The position numbers were made by a program, and so were the translations under genes. Below, piece by piece: positions 49,275 through 60,800 of a stretch of 64,000 nt of DNA; the first letter of the stretch is position 1; the number at the start of each line of letters is the position of its first letter. The notes beneath the pieces are model-generated. The model did no database searches and was not told the DNA's origin. It saw nothing but the letters and a program-made list of their open reading frames with translations. This DNA comes from Styela clava (lineage: Eukaryota; Chordata; Ascidiacea; Stolidobranchia; Styelidae), in the NCBI RefSeq assembly GCF_964204865.1, contig NC_135252.1, positions 16,141,383 to 16,205,382 of the forward strand, given 5' to 3'.

Positions 49275-49560
49275 TGCGTTCTGTCTTCGGTCAACTCTCA
49301 TTTTTCGAGCCTAGCCTCAATATTCACAGTATAGTTATTATATTTTTCAATGTCACGATATCAATCTTTTCAAAATCGAAACTGAAAAACAAAACAACAA
49401 CATTACGAATGTGTTTCTCGACACATCTCCATTCAGGCGAGATGTTGCTGAAAATAGTAAACGAACTACATTCAAAACGTATGTTAGCCTACAAGCCCAA
49501 TATTGTTGTGCATTCAACTTCCAAATACAGAAGTTTCCATAAAATTCGCCACTAAAGTTA
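49275..49560. repeat. Upstream repeat E, copy 2 (AMP-7)
   Basis: Same sequence as at 46205, in front of AMP-7. It can be read as KIVNELHSKRMLAYKPN on the + strand, but the other copies change residues freely. Confidence 0.7.
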
Positions 49561-49752
49561 TTTTTGAGTTCACAAGCATATGGTTTTATATATTTAAATT
49601 AGCAAAGTTTTCTTAAACTGTGAAGCATATGTCGACGTGGAATGAATGATTTGCTGTTTATAGATGTCTAGAAATTTTTTTTGTTACAAAAATATTCAAA
49701 ATCGTGTTGCAGTAGTCAAGCGTGCTGTTGTGGAAAACGCCCGTTAGGAAAA

Positions 49753-49820
49753 AGTATATAAACGCGAAAAATTTGTTGCAAATCATATTGACGCGAATCT
49801 ACACTCAGAATACGTTAATG
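49753..49820 (+). promoter_or_regulatory. AMP-7 promoter and non-coding exon 1
   Basis: TATATAAA at 49755-49762. The exon ends GTTAATG at 49820 before a good GTAAGG donor. Intron 1 is 49821-50227. Confidence 0.65.
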
Positions 49821-50227
49821 GTAAGGAGTGGATCTGAGAATTTATTTGTCTATCATTTGGTAAACGATTCGTCTCGATAATGAAAATTTGGCATTTGGTG
49901 ATCAAAATTTTTCAACCTTTTATGCTCCCCGTGCTCGATTTGATGCGCAGATCGCGTCGCATTGTGAAATGTCTCACCCCCAGATTGCCCCACCAATGAA
50001 AACAATGTATGATTACATGCATGAAAGTTTTTTACCCATTGTTTTACCGAAACTGACGGCGTGTTTTTAATTTCGTAATGGTGGAATGTTTTCCTTCAAG
50101 TTTATATCTCCCCACTATATTTGCACTACAGAAAGAATTGAAAAATCTAGGAGAACGTACTTTTGAACAATAAAATATATTCAGAAACTAGAAACTATAA
50201 CTTAATATTACATTATGAATTTCATAG

Positions 50228-51547
50228 ATGAATTTCAAGTTTCTTGTTCTATTGCTTCTTGTTGCTTTGTTAGCAATTCAACATGGTGATTCCTGGGGTC
50301 GGAGAAAGAAACGTGGAGGAAGGAAACGAAGAGGATGGCGTAAAGCTGTGTAAATTTTATATTAATTGAATCCATTTATATAATGTAACAATATTGACAA
50401 TTTATTAAAAAGTGCAATAGTTAAATTCAGTGACATTATTAGTTTACACTGAAATGTTATTTTTATGGGCTTGGTTTCTCTCGACGCATTTACACTGTTT
50501 CTAATCGGACTAAAAAATTATGATTATTTTGGAACAAGTTTCATTATAATTATTTCACTTCCTTAGCAACATGCACCATGTACGTCTGCCCTACAAATAT
50601 GCTGTTAAATAGCTGAATAGCTTTTTTTCCGAAAGTTGCCTGATTGGCAATAGAAGACCAGAATTCCGTTAGTTAAACTGGAAAGCTAGAGCGTACCCAT
50701 ATTGGTATCACTGCTTCAGAATTAACAAGAAACAAGATAATTATCTCTGAAAAATTGTATAATTTTGACTTATAACAAAACAAAATGGTTTTATTCAGAA
50801 AAGTCGGTCTTCGATTACTTCGATGGGATCGTGATTCTTTGGAGAAACTGGCCTATCTGAAAAGCGAGGTTATCTATTTTCAAACTTATTTCTCTTTAAT
50901 TATTTCTTTTATCATTTTGTTTGTCTTCTTACTGGTATTTATTCATTTATAGGACAACGACTCGTTTCAAGAATTTTTGGATGAATTCAAAGACGAATTG
51001 TCTGATGGAGACATGAACAAATTGGCTTCTGCATTAAATGCAGTCTCTGGATCGAATCTGGGTAAAATGCTTTCTATTAACAAGAAAAGGATGCTTTAAA
51101 ACATCTCGTAGTTTAAACTAGCATTTGTTTAATTTAAATTATTCCATTGATCATTTAATTTCCCATTTCTGTTTTTATTGCTAAATTTAAAAACGCTCAT
51201 CATTGAACGCCATTGACACTTTTTTGTGCTATCATCAAACCAATTTCGATATCATATGACTAATTTCCTAAAATATTACTTTCTATTTTACAAAGTTTCA
51301 ATCAATCCTATATGTGATTATTCGTATTGACTTTTCATGAAGAACGATTTCGTATTGAAAGGAACCCCTTGTCCATATACTTAGTTCGGTGCAATGAACA
51401 TTCATTACTCCTTGTCTTTTAACAGACGAAAGTGAAGAATATGCTCAGAATAGGAAAAGCAACGATGTAGAAGTTGACAAAAGCCCGAAGGAAGCTACTG
51501 ATCAACTCCGTGAGAAGTTACTCCTGAGAACCGCAATGATGCGATAA
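50228..51547 (+). CDS. AMP-7: cationic peptide precursor with shortened helix (140 aa)
   Basis: Coding exons are 50228-50349, 50799-50868, 50953-51061 and 51426-51547. Signal peptide MNFKFLVLLLLVALLAIQHG ending DS; the mature part starts WGRRKKRGGRKRRGWRKA. Exon 3 is 21 bases shorter than in AMP-6 and AMP-8: the LGGIAK-type turn is missing and the helix reads VKVGLRLLRWDRDS. Exon 4 is also 12 bases shorter (FLDEFKDELSDGDMNKL). The last exon has DESEEYAQNRKSND and ends LRTAMMR. All deletions are in frame and all splice sites are intact, so it is probably functional with a shorter, more arginine-rich peptide. Confidence 0.8.
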
Positions 51548-51679
51548 GTTCCGAATGCCGCTCTACTAATTCATATGACAAGATAAAAAGCTCTCATTCA
51601 AAATACGTCATGAATATCTACAACCGCAAAAAACAGCGAGGCGACAATTCTACATATGTGTGTGCCATGTTACTTGGAT

Positions 51680-52560
51680 CAATAATTTGGCCATATTGTT
51701 TCTGAAATCTAGCAAAAGTTATGATTATAGTATTTTTTATCGAGTTATTCAGATTAGTTGGAGCGTACTGCATTGCGGATTGATTCCGACAAGAAATAAA
51801 ATAACTGAGCGGAATTTGTTATTATTTTATTATTTAAAGGGCGTGGCATAAAAGACATGCTTGCATGCGCTCTGCCTACGTTTGCCACTTTGCTGGAGAT
51901 ACATAGTCGAACCTTTATCGGGAGGGTTCAAGGTAGTTTATATTTACGGTGCAAGCAGTATGCGTACTTGCCTGCGCCCCCAAGGTTTCAACTCACTCGC
52001 GTGTTTCCATTTGAAACCTCCGGAAGCTGACTGACTGAATCATTCTTATGGATCATATTGATCAATACATATTTATTCACACATTATCTCTTTATTAAAT
52101 ATTGATCATTTCAATCAAATGTTCAATAGACAATGAAAAATATTGACAATTTTCAACTGTAATAGTAACGCCTATTCCATGGGTATTTGTACTCCTGTAG
52201 CACAGTAGACTCCATAGTCCATATCCCCAACATCTTCACCAGTGTCTATCTCAGACAGCACACATACCTAAAACGCAAAATTACCTATTACATGCATCAC
52301 TGCTCTTCTCGATGAAAAGCATAATTTAGTTTCACTTTATTTCTAACAAGCGTGATATAAAAATTGAGAAGCTTATTAGTCAATTGATATTTTCAATAGG
52401 TCATCCGCGAAAAGGTTTTGAATAAGCGTGTATTATGACTTCTGCCTGAAACATTAGAGCCAACTATTCATATGGCATATGATAACTTATCATGTAGAAT
52501 TGCAAGTATGTGGTCTCTCTCTGGCATACAAGTGGGAAAATACCTGCAATTACTAAATTT
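51680..52560. repeat. Duplicated 3' spacer D, copy 1
   Basis: Downstream of AMP-7 and matched downstream of AMP-8 (60957-61810). On the minus strand both copies have an exon-like piece after a pyrimidine-rich acceptor (GTGTGCTGTCTGAG or GTGTGCTGTTTTAG), reading IDTGEDVGDMDYG here and IDTDEDAGDMESS in copy 2. The frames then diverge, so this is more likely a relic than a gene. Confidence 0.5.
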
Positions 52561-52728
52561 AATACGAACCATTGGGGCGGGACGGCTGCTGCCAGACTTC
52601 GCTTTTCCTGTAATTTGAGCATTTGTTTTGTTGAGTGCCAATGTTGCACCGGGAGTGTACTGGATCAGGTATGCCGTAATATCTTCTTCGCAAGTTTTAG
52701 GCCGCGAGCCGAGGCCATTTATCTTTCA
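52468..52728 (-). pseudogene. Possible LINE ORF1 (RNA-binding) fragment
   Basis: The minus strand is open for about 85 codons without a start codon: SRPKTCEEDITAYLIQY, then ITGKAKSGSSRPAPMVRIKF, then ERDHILAILHDKLSYAI and a stop. The order acidic helix, basic linker, RP-P-MVR-KF, RD-ILAIL resembles the C-terminal half of L1/Tx1-type ORF1 proteins. A shorter, diverged copy is at about 61740-61830 (CRYFSTCMPRDFLLAILH). It might instead be an exon of an unknown minus-strand gene. Confidence 0.4.
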
Positions 52729-52739
52729 GTTTCGTAGCG

Positions 52740-53670
52740 CACATAAGGTAACTACCTGAAAATGATTTTAAAATGTTCCTTAGAAATTTAGTAACAAATA
52801 TTGCCTTGTTCCCACTTCCAAAAGTTGCACGTTTTACAGAAAAGACGCTTTTACCACAATAAATATGTGTTACCATCTGTCCTATTTCCTCTGCTTTCCC
52901 GGTATTATGGGCCATTGAACGCAGACTTCTGCATGACGTAACAATTAAATTAGTCAGCTGTAGGTGCATCCCCAGTGGTCGGATGAATATCAGATGTACT
53001 ACTACTGCTCGCTTTTGCGTTGAGTAGCCTTTCCATAGTTTTTTCAGTTATTATTAGTTCAGTTATTCTAAGGAGGTGTTGAAAAGTATAAGTAAGGTAT
53101 TAAACACTTGTATATCCTTACCATAAATAGCAATTTTAGTTGAGCACTAGCTTTTAAAAGACGTTGTTAAATAGGTACGGTGCGGTAACTCCAAGGAAAG
53201 CTAGACCTAGAATAATATGTCACAAACAACGATATTTTCTGGCTTGCATGAAATGTTTATGATTAATTTAATGACTCTTCTTGACTATTCAGCAGACTTA
53301 TACTACTATATAGGCCACAGCATATTTGGAAATAGAAATTAATGGCTGTTTCTGTATGCACGGTTGTGTGAAAGAGAAGAAAATAATCAATTTTGCTAAT
53401 GTCGGTTGGTCTAAATCTAAATTCATAGAGGCGACAAGAACATGGGAAGCAATGATAAGTTATGCCGGAGTGGAAAGAAAGTAGCATTGGAAACGATTGA
53501 GAGGTGAGAAATAAAGTTGTAGACAGACAGTTGATGTTTTAAAATATAGTCTAGGGCTCTAGGCCTATAGTCCATACTCATACTGTCATAGGGCATTTCA
53601 GACTGTGACATGTCAAAATTTAGTGTAGATATAGTCTAGTAATGGTATGCAAACACTGCTGGACTGTAGT
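52740..53670. other. No feature recognised
   Basis: Short ORFs on both strands without domains. Confidence 0.4.
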
Positions 53671-53675
53671 ACATT

Positions 53676-53699
53676 CAATGAGCATATATACGCTCATTG
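53676..53699. repeat. 24-bp palindrome matching long-TIR element ends
   Basis: CAATGAGC and GCTCATTG flank ATATATAC. The outer octamers and inner bases equal the ends of the element at 27825-30663, as if the whole inside had been lost. Confidence 0.5.
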
Positions 53700-53807
53700 A
53701 GCAGGCTACATCATATAAAATGCATTATGTATTCAAGGTATTAGTTAGTATTTAGTGGTATTTTTACACTCGTACTGTTCCAAAAATGATTTTCTTCCTC
53801 ATTTTAG

Positions 53808-53932
53808 ATACTGTACTACAAAAGAAAACGGCAATGTTCAACCAATCCGACCTAACGCAGGCTCTAATCCCTGCTGCTATCAGTGCTATAAAATGGATTA
53901 AACAAGAAGTCTTGAAGCGTAAAGGTATATGA
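53808..53932 (+). other. Orphan exon-like ORF with amphipathic helix
   Basis: A pyrimidine-rich CTTCCTCATTTTAG acceptor precedes an open frame that includes MFNQSDLTQALIPAAISAIK and then WIKQEVLKRKGI before a stop at 53930. Taken in the phase used by the last exons of the AMP genes (codon split after the first base), it would start D/N/Y/H-TVLQKK. AAAG|GTATAT could also be a donor. The helix from ALIPAAI to VLKRK is amphipathic and basic at its end. It lies among wrecked AMP copies. Function is unknown. Confidence 0.35.
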
Positions 53933-53961
53933 GAATCATAATAGTTGCAAATTGCAAAATA

Positions 53962-54241
53962 TTCAATGCAGCAACCAGTTTGTTCATGTCGTCATCCGAC
54001 AATTCGTCTTTGAATTCATCCTTCGCATTCTCCAAAAATGCTTGAAACGAATCGATGTCCTATATACGAAATAATAACAGTAAGAAGACAAAATAATGAA
54101 AAATGATAGGCTGATGAAAGAAATAACAAAGGAGTTTGGAACAAGATGACCTAGCTTTTCAGTTAGGCCAGTTTTTCAATAGAATCACGATCCCATCCAA
54201 GAAGTCGAAGGCCGGCTTTAGCAATGCCGCCAAGTACTTTT
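53962..54241 (-). pseudogene. Inverted AMP pseudogene (exons 3 and 4)
   Basis: On the minus strand, 54241-54151 is exon 3 of the AMP-6 type (KVLGGIAK..., LGWDRDSIEKLA) with TAA in place of Tyr and TAG in place of the last Glu codon. 54059 to about 53962 is exon 4 (DIDSFQAFLENAKDEF, then DELSDDDMNKLVAALN), open but cut off at its end. Intron 2 homology extends to about 54545. The signal-peptide and last exons are missing. Confidence 0.85.
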
Positions 54242-54564
54242 CTCTGAATAAAAATCTATTTTCTCCTTTACCAGCTAATATTCTGTTATCATTCAGATAT
54301 AATTAGCCCGTTGAGGCTACACTAGTGATACCACTAGTTGGTACGCTTTGACTATTCAATTTAACTAAAGGAATACTGGTCTTCTATTGCCAATTGGGCA
54401 ACTTCCGAATGAAAGCTATTGGGCTATTATACAGCAGATTTGTAGGGAAGGCGTACAGGGTGCGTGCTGTCAAGGAAGTGAAATAAATATGCTAAAACTT
54501 CTTCTTGTAAATAATCATGAATCTTTAGTCTGATTAGAAAGGTGCGAATGTGTCGAATGAAATC

Positions 54565-54830
54565 TTTTGCTTTGAAATTGACAGTGGTTAAAGATTTTTT
54601 TGCTAGGAGGCTATTACTTTTATTTATTTCGAAAATTTCTGTGGGCTCCATGGAATTTTATTTTGTTTGCGCAGCTTGTGGCGGTTCCGCGTTCATGTTG
54701 GTTGCCATCTTGTGATGGGCCGGCGAAATCCAAATAACTGGGGTACTGCTGGTCTACTGTGACAAATTGCATACCCGTACTACCTCGTTTTGGCTTTCAT
54801 GCCCATATATTTAAACAATGCTCTCTTTTT
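54565..54830. repeat. Dispersed repeat Y, diverged copy
   Basis: ACAGTGGTTAAAGATTTTTT and GGAGGCTATTACTTTTATTT match the copy at 13790-13860. The end carries TGCCCATATATTTAAACAAT like the other copies. Confidence 0.5.
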
Positions 54831-54879
54831 TAACAACATGGAAATAGAAGCATTTTATCATATGTATAAATGAAATAGT

Positions 54880-55440
54880 ATACCTCATATCAGAAATAAA
54901 TGTCTGATATTTTTTTTTCATTCGCGTGATCAACTAGATCTGTTTTTTGAGTTTTACAAGGAACAAGTGCTATTGAAAAGTTGTCTTGCGTTTATTCAAG
55001 GTTACGCACTGTGCTAAACTTTAAGCTAACACATGACATTGGTTGCGATGTAATCAACCATTAACTTCTTCATATTGTGACATTAGAGGTTTAAAGCAGG
55101 TTAGAAATTTCCTGGTTTCTTGAATTTCAAGCTGTTCCTTTTCCTTCCATTCATGACCAAACATCATTTCATACATCCTATAAAGATAGCGACGAGGCTT
55201 ATAAAAGTGCACATTTCCATTATACTAAAAAAAACGTGGTAATATACATGGTATTTAGCAAAAATATGAGGCAAAATATTACGAAATATTTTTGTTGAAC
55301 GAAAATAAATCGAACATGCTTTGAATAGTTTCCAGAGTAAATTTAAGTTTTGAGGTACATGAGCGGAACTTTGTTCTTGAGCATTTTTAACAAGTAGACG
55401 AAAATTCCTGCAATACAATTTCTGTAATTGTTTATATATG
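54880..55440 (+). pseudogene. AMP-5-type deletion scar: promoter joined to 3'UTR
   Basis: 54885-55240 matches the AMP-5 upstream region (42985-43345), including TATAAAAG at 55200-55207. From about 55326 the sequence matches the AMP-5 3'UTR (around 45155-45240; GGTACATGAGCGG versus GGTATATGAGC). No coding exon lies between. It looks like a paralogue from which the whole gene body was deleted. Confidence 0.7.
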
Positions 55441-55759
55441 TAGATATATATAGAGAGAGAAATGTTTGTTTGTAAGTTTTAAATCAGACGTTCGTCGAAT
55501 TTTAGCAGGTTCAAGGTTACACTTGAATTGGCTCCTTATAGAATATACGTGCCATCTTATATAGATGCGGACTCGCTGTCAGTTTTGATCAAAATCACGT
55601 CAATCACGAGATCCAGTTGGCTGCTTTGTTGCTAATAAAAATATTTGGCTGATGACAGCCAAAAAAATATAATTCAGCATTAATCAGGATTCGATAGTTT
55701 GGTAGATTTTTTTTGAAAACTGAACCGAGCGCATTTAAATGCGCTTTAAAAAAAGGACA

Positions 55760-55925
55760 AACAACAACATTACGAATGGGATTCACGACACATTTCCATC
55801 CAGGCGAGAAGCTGCTGAAAATAGTAAACGAATTACATTCAAACCGTATGTTAGCCTACAAGCCCAATATTGTTGTGCATTCAACTTCCAATCATTGGAA
55901 TTTCCATGAAATTCGCTACTAAAGT
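55760..55925. repeat. Upstream repeat E, copy 3 (AMP-8)
   Basis: Same repeat as at 46205 and 49275, about 170 bases upstream of the AMP-8 TATA box. Confidence 0.7.
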
Positions 55926-56091
55926 TATTTTTGAGTTCACGAGCATATGGTTTTATATATTTAAATTAGCAAATATTTTTTAAACTGTAAAGCATATGTC
56001 GACGGGGAATAAATAATTTGCTGTTTATAGATGCCTAGAAAATCGTGTTGCAGTAGAAGCGTGCTGCTGAGGAAACGCCCGTTAGAAAAAA

Positions 56092-56158
56092 GTGTATAAA
56101 CTCGAAGAATTTGTTGAGAATCATATTGAAGCGAATCTACACTCAGAAGACGTTTAGG
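56092..56158 (+). promoter_or_regulatory. AMP-8 promoter and non-coding exon 1
   Basis: The TATA box is GTATAAA at 56094-56100, one base off the TATATAAA of its sisters. The exon ends TTTAGG at 56158 before GTAATG. Intron 1 (56159-57873) is swollen by a 1.3-kb hAT element. Confidence 0.6.
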
Positions 56159-56213
56159 GTAATGGGGGGAAATGAGTACTTATTTGTCTATCATTTAAAC
56201 GATTCATCTAGTA

Positions 56214-57524
56214 CAGTGTTTCCCAAACTTTTTTCTGACAGCGCCCCCTTAGACGACTTTTTAAGTAGCAAACGCCCCCCTGACAAAAAAGTCGAAGCAA
56301 CTTTATTCTCCATTTATCATTAGTATATTGTGAAAGTTGAGCCTGGTGAAATACCACCAGCTTGATAATATCTGGCTTCATTTGAGTTAAAAACAGTCTT
56401 GAGTTTCGTCTGACACTGTCAAGGGAATCGCTCTTGACATGTAAAAGCGCGGTCACTGCACTAAATACACGCTCCACCATGAATGAGCTGGCAAGAGCAA
56501 TTGAAAAACTTTTGACGGGTCTCACACGTGGGGATATTTCAATTTGATTCTGTTGCAAAAAAAAAGGAACACTGAAAGACTTGAACATGGGTTTGAATTA
56601 TAAACCCAGTAACCCAGTATAAACCCATAAACTTCTGTTTGCGTATGATTATACTTGGAAGTTTTGCAAAATTTTCAACCACTCACTTAGTTTTTTGCCG
56701 AAGCGCACCTTCTGCTGTTGGGACATGAAAATTAAAGAATTCAAACGGTGAATACAGAACATTACGTGGTTGTGCCAAGAAAAATCTGGACATGATTTGA
56801 GGGATTGATAGAGATGACCAGCAGTAGTTCCAGCATGACCCCTCATATATCAAATCAGACGCTTGCTTTCTTGGAAGAAAAGTCAGCAATGGCATCCCGT
56901 GGGCACCTCAATTATCGGAATGAAACCTCTCAGATTCTGATATGTAAGATGTTCGAAGGACAATCCTTAAACGATTGGTAAACACAAGGCTGCAATTGCA
57001 GAAATAAAATAGAGAAAAACCCAAAGAAGAGTGATTGACAATGTTCCAAGAAGAATGCAATTTTTTTTAATGTCGAGAAGAGCATTTGGAACATCAACAT
57101 AATTTTTGTGCAAAACGTCCTAGATTCTCCGACAATTTTTGGGTACAAACATACGCACACAGAAGTTCAAGTGTAGACAAAATGAAACAATTCACTCCAT
57201 TTCGTAGAAGTAATCGAGAAATTGATGGTTCCGTTTTTTGGGATCACGCTGTATAATACTGTTTTTAATATAAATCAGTTAAAAATGCTGCTTAAGCGAG
57301 AAGTTTCCAACACCGAAATCACAAGCAAACTTGTTTGAACCAAAACATAGGAGTAAATGACATAAATTATCACACTTCTTGCGAGCTCCCGTATTGATGT
57401 CAGCGCCCCCCAATCGCCCAGTTTGACAGAAAGCGCCCCCCAATTGCTCAAATCGCCATCAACGCCCCCTAAGTTATCATAAACGCCCACAAGGGGGCGT
57501 TTTCGCCCACTTTGGGAACCGCTG
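56214..57524 (-). mobile_element. hAT element with transposase C-terminus remnant
   Basis: Starts CAGTGTTTCCCAAACTT and ends TTTGGGAACCGCTG. The flanks ATCTAGTA (56206-56213) and GTCTAGTA (57525-57532) form an 8-base target duplication with one mismatch. On the minus strand, 56588-56208 encodes SSFMVERVFSAVTALLHVKS, then RRNSRLFLTQMKPDIIKL, the signature of the C-terminal dimerisation region of hAT transposases. The rest is decayed. It is inserted in AMP-8 intron 1. Confidence 0.88.
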
Positions 57525-57873
57525 GTCTAGTAGATAATAAAAATTTGGCTTTTGGTTTTCAATTTTTTTCAGCTTTTATGCTCCCCGTGTTCGATTTGAT
57601 GCGCATATCGCGACACATTGAGAAATGTCTCACCCACGATTGTTCAACCACTTGTCTGATTACATACATGAAAGTTTGATATTCTCTGTTTTACTAAAAA
57701 CGGACGCCATGTGTTTGATTTTGTAGCGGTGGAATGTTGTCCTTCAAGTTGATACCTGCGCACTATATTTGCACTACAGAAAGAATTGAAAAACGTAGAA
57801 GAATACGATCGAAAAATAAGGTATATTCAGAAACTAGAAACTATAACTTGATATTACATTATATATTTCATAG

Positions 57874-60800
57874 ATGAATTTCAAGTTTCTCGTTCTATTG
57901 CTCCTTGTTGCTTTGTTAGCAATTCAACACGGTGATTCCTGGGGTCGGAGACGACGCCGGGGAAAGAAACGTAGAGGATGGCATACAGCAGGGTAAATAT
58001 CATAACAATTGAATCCAAAGTTTATATAATACAGTGGTTCCAACCTTTTATTATATCGCGGCACGCTATTGAGCACTTTAAATAATCGCGGCACTCCTAT
58101 CTCAAAACATGAACTTTTCTACTCTTAAAGCCAGTTTGCTATAAAATAAAAATAAACAAAGAAGATCAGACAAAGGGTATTTTATTCATGTGAGTACAAA
58201 ATACCCTGTATTTAGTAACAGGTATAGAGAGACATATATCTAACTCTCTGAGAGAAACACACTTTTAACGCAGGCGAGGGGACTCCAATAATTTCGTCTA
58301 TATTTAAACACATCTTGTTTCCGCTTTACAAAATAAACATTACTGAAAAATACGATAGTCGAGCGCGAATGGTTAATAGTTTCCGATACTATAACTATTT
58401 TCTTACAATAATGTACACGAGAGCGCCTTCGGAGCACCTCACATTATTGTATAAGATAAGCGGCCTCGCGGGTAATATGTGGTCTTCAAACGCACCGTCA
58501 ATCACGCGCTTCGGTTTTGCTGGCCCTACCCCGCTCCACGTTACGCCCTTAATATTATCAGGTATTCTTACTTTTACACAATCTTTGCACAATTCTTTTT
58601 GTTGCAATCTGATATATTTCTCCCATTGACAAAATCATTCAAGTCAATTCAATCAATTCAAATTATAGTCAGCACTTGCGAGAGAAATGAAATGCCCGAG
58701 CATATATCGATGGTAATGATATGTCGAAACGCCTATTCGACTTTTTAGAACGCAAAAACTATTCGAAAAACGTAACACAGTACGCAGTACAGTCTTTGCA
58801 CAGTAATTTGTTTCCTTGTTTGACATTTTTAATTTTACGAAACGGTGTTGGCGCTCTTTATGCTAAACTAAGAATTGAAAAATACCCAAATTCGACTCCT
58901 CAAATATGTCGTTTCTGTTTGTTAGGAAGAGCCGTGGGGTAATTCTCGCGGAATTCAAGAGATTGGAGATCAAAAATGAAATCTCTTCGCGGCACACCAA
59001 TGTGGCACGGTGGTTGGGAACCACTGATGCAATGTATATAACAATATTGCCAATTAAAATGCCGGGATGACACTTATTTGTAGTATAAATATGGCTCTAA
59101 TTTGATTGGTCAGTAGGAGTTAACATTCTTTATGTATACGTCTTATTGAGGACGTAACTCAAAACAAAAGAAATAAAACATTTTTGCGTCGTTTTCAAGC
59201 TTGATATATGCTTGTCCGAGTGTTTGTGACCCCCCCGTTGCGCGTCCAATACCACCCCGTTGCGCGTCACTTTTTTTTCGCATATTTTCAATTCTGCGAG
59301 TTTTATATCTGTAAGTATTTGAAAACAAAGAAATATACAGAGGAATATGTTATTACTTGAAAGAAACTAATTTGAGCGAGCGAGCAATCGTTCTCGGCGC
59401 GTAAACAAGGTAGTAATCATTACCCGCACAATAATAAACAAACAAGGATCGCGTTCGCTCGAAACTGTTGGCGAAAACATGCTCTCTTTGTATCTTGAAT
59501 ATTTTGCGTTGCGTTTCGCTCCAGAATGCCACTCTTATCTCGTTTGAAAGACGACGATCTTCTCCATTTTTGGGATATTAGATGTCGAGTCCATCTGGCT
59601 TGTATTTATCACTCCGATTTGAAATACAGAACTTTTTTCAAATTTTTTTTTCACATCTCTCGTTTCAACGCAACGGGGTTGAGACAAACGTGCTCGTGTC
59701 TCGAGAAACATTTTGTATGAAGCGACGTAGATACTCTTTCAAAAGAAATCGCAGTGAGGTCTCTCGCACGTAAAGTAGTGACATTTTGTAGAAGGGGGAT
59801 TTTTTTTCAAAGAAGAGTTGGTTTTAGAGGAAAATATTGACAATTTATTAAAGTGTGCACTAGTTAAATTCGATCACATAATTAGTTTACACCTATTTGT
59901 TATATTTTTGATCATAGGTTTTCGAAAAAAGTTTTTCTCAACACATTTGCAACATTTCCAATCAGACTAAATAATTATGATTATTTACAAGAACAAGTTT
60001 TAGCATATTTATTTCTTGACAGCATAGGCCATATATTTCTGTCCCAGAAATCTGTTGGTTACTAACCCAATGGCATTCTTTCGAAAGGAAATACAAGACC
60101 AGAATTCCGTTGGTAAAACTGGAAAGATAGAGCGTACCCATATTAGTATCACTGCTTTAGAATTAACAAGATAATTATCTCTGAATGATGGTGAAATATT
60201 AGCTTATATTGAAACAACAAAATGATTCTTATTTAGAAAAGTAGTTGGCGGCATTGCTAAAGTCGGTCTCAAATTTATTCCATGGGATCGTGATTCTTTG
60301 GAGAAACTGGCCTACCTAAAAAGCGAGGTTATCTTTTTTACACTTATTTATTTTTTATTATTTCCTTTATCATCTTATCATTTCGTCGTAATATTGTTAT
60401 TTATCTGTATATAGGACAGCGACTCGTTTCAAGAATTTTTGAAGAATGCGAAGGATGAATTCGAAGACGAATTGTCGGATGACGACATGAACAAGTTGGT
60501 TTCTACATTAAATGCAGTCTCTGGAATGAATCTGGGTAAAATGTTTTATTAACAACAGAAAAATGTAGTTGAAACCAGCACTTGTTTATTTTCAATGTTT
60601 CGCTATTCTTATCGATTTCACTATTCTTATAACACGAATTAAAAAAATTATATCGATATCGATGCAATTGGTGCATTTTCCATAATAATTGCCGTCACGA
60701 GACAGATTTCCAATATCATATTACTTACATATATTACCTCGTATTAAACAATGCTCCAACCACTCGTAAATGGGTTTATTCGCGCTGATTGATTTATTTC

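Noticed and set aside
49274-49555. Repeat E reading frames as a gene family
   Set aside because: Four copies stay open over about 25 codons but lack common starts and splice context, and they change residues freely. Kept as a repeat of unknown role.
58315-58629. 104-codon ORF inside the AMP-8 intron 2 hAT element
   Set aside because: No transposase motif, and the ORF overlaps other ORFs of similar length on both strands.
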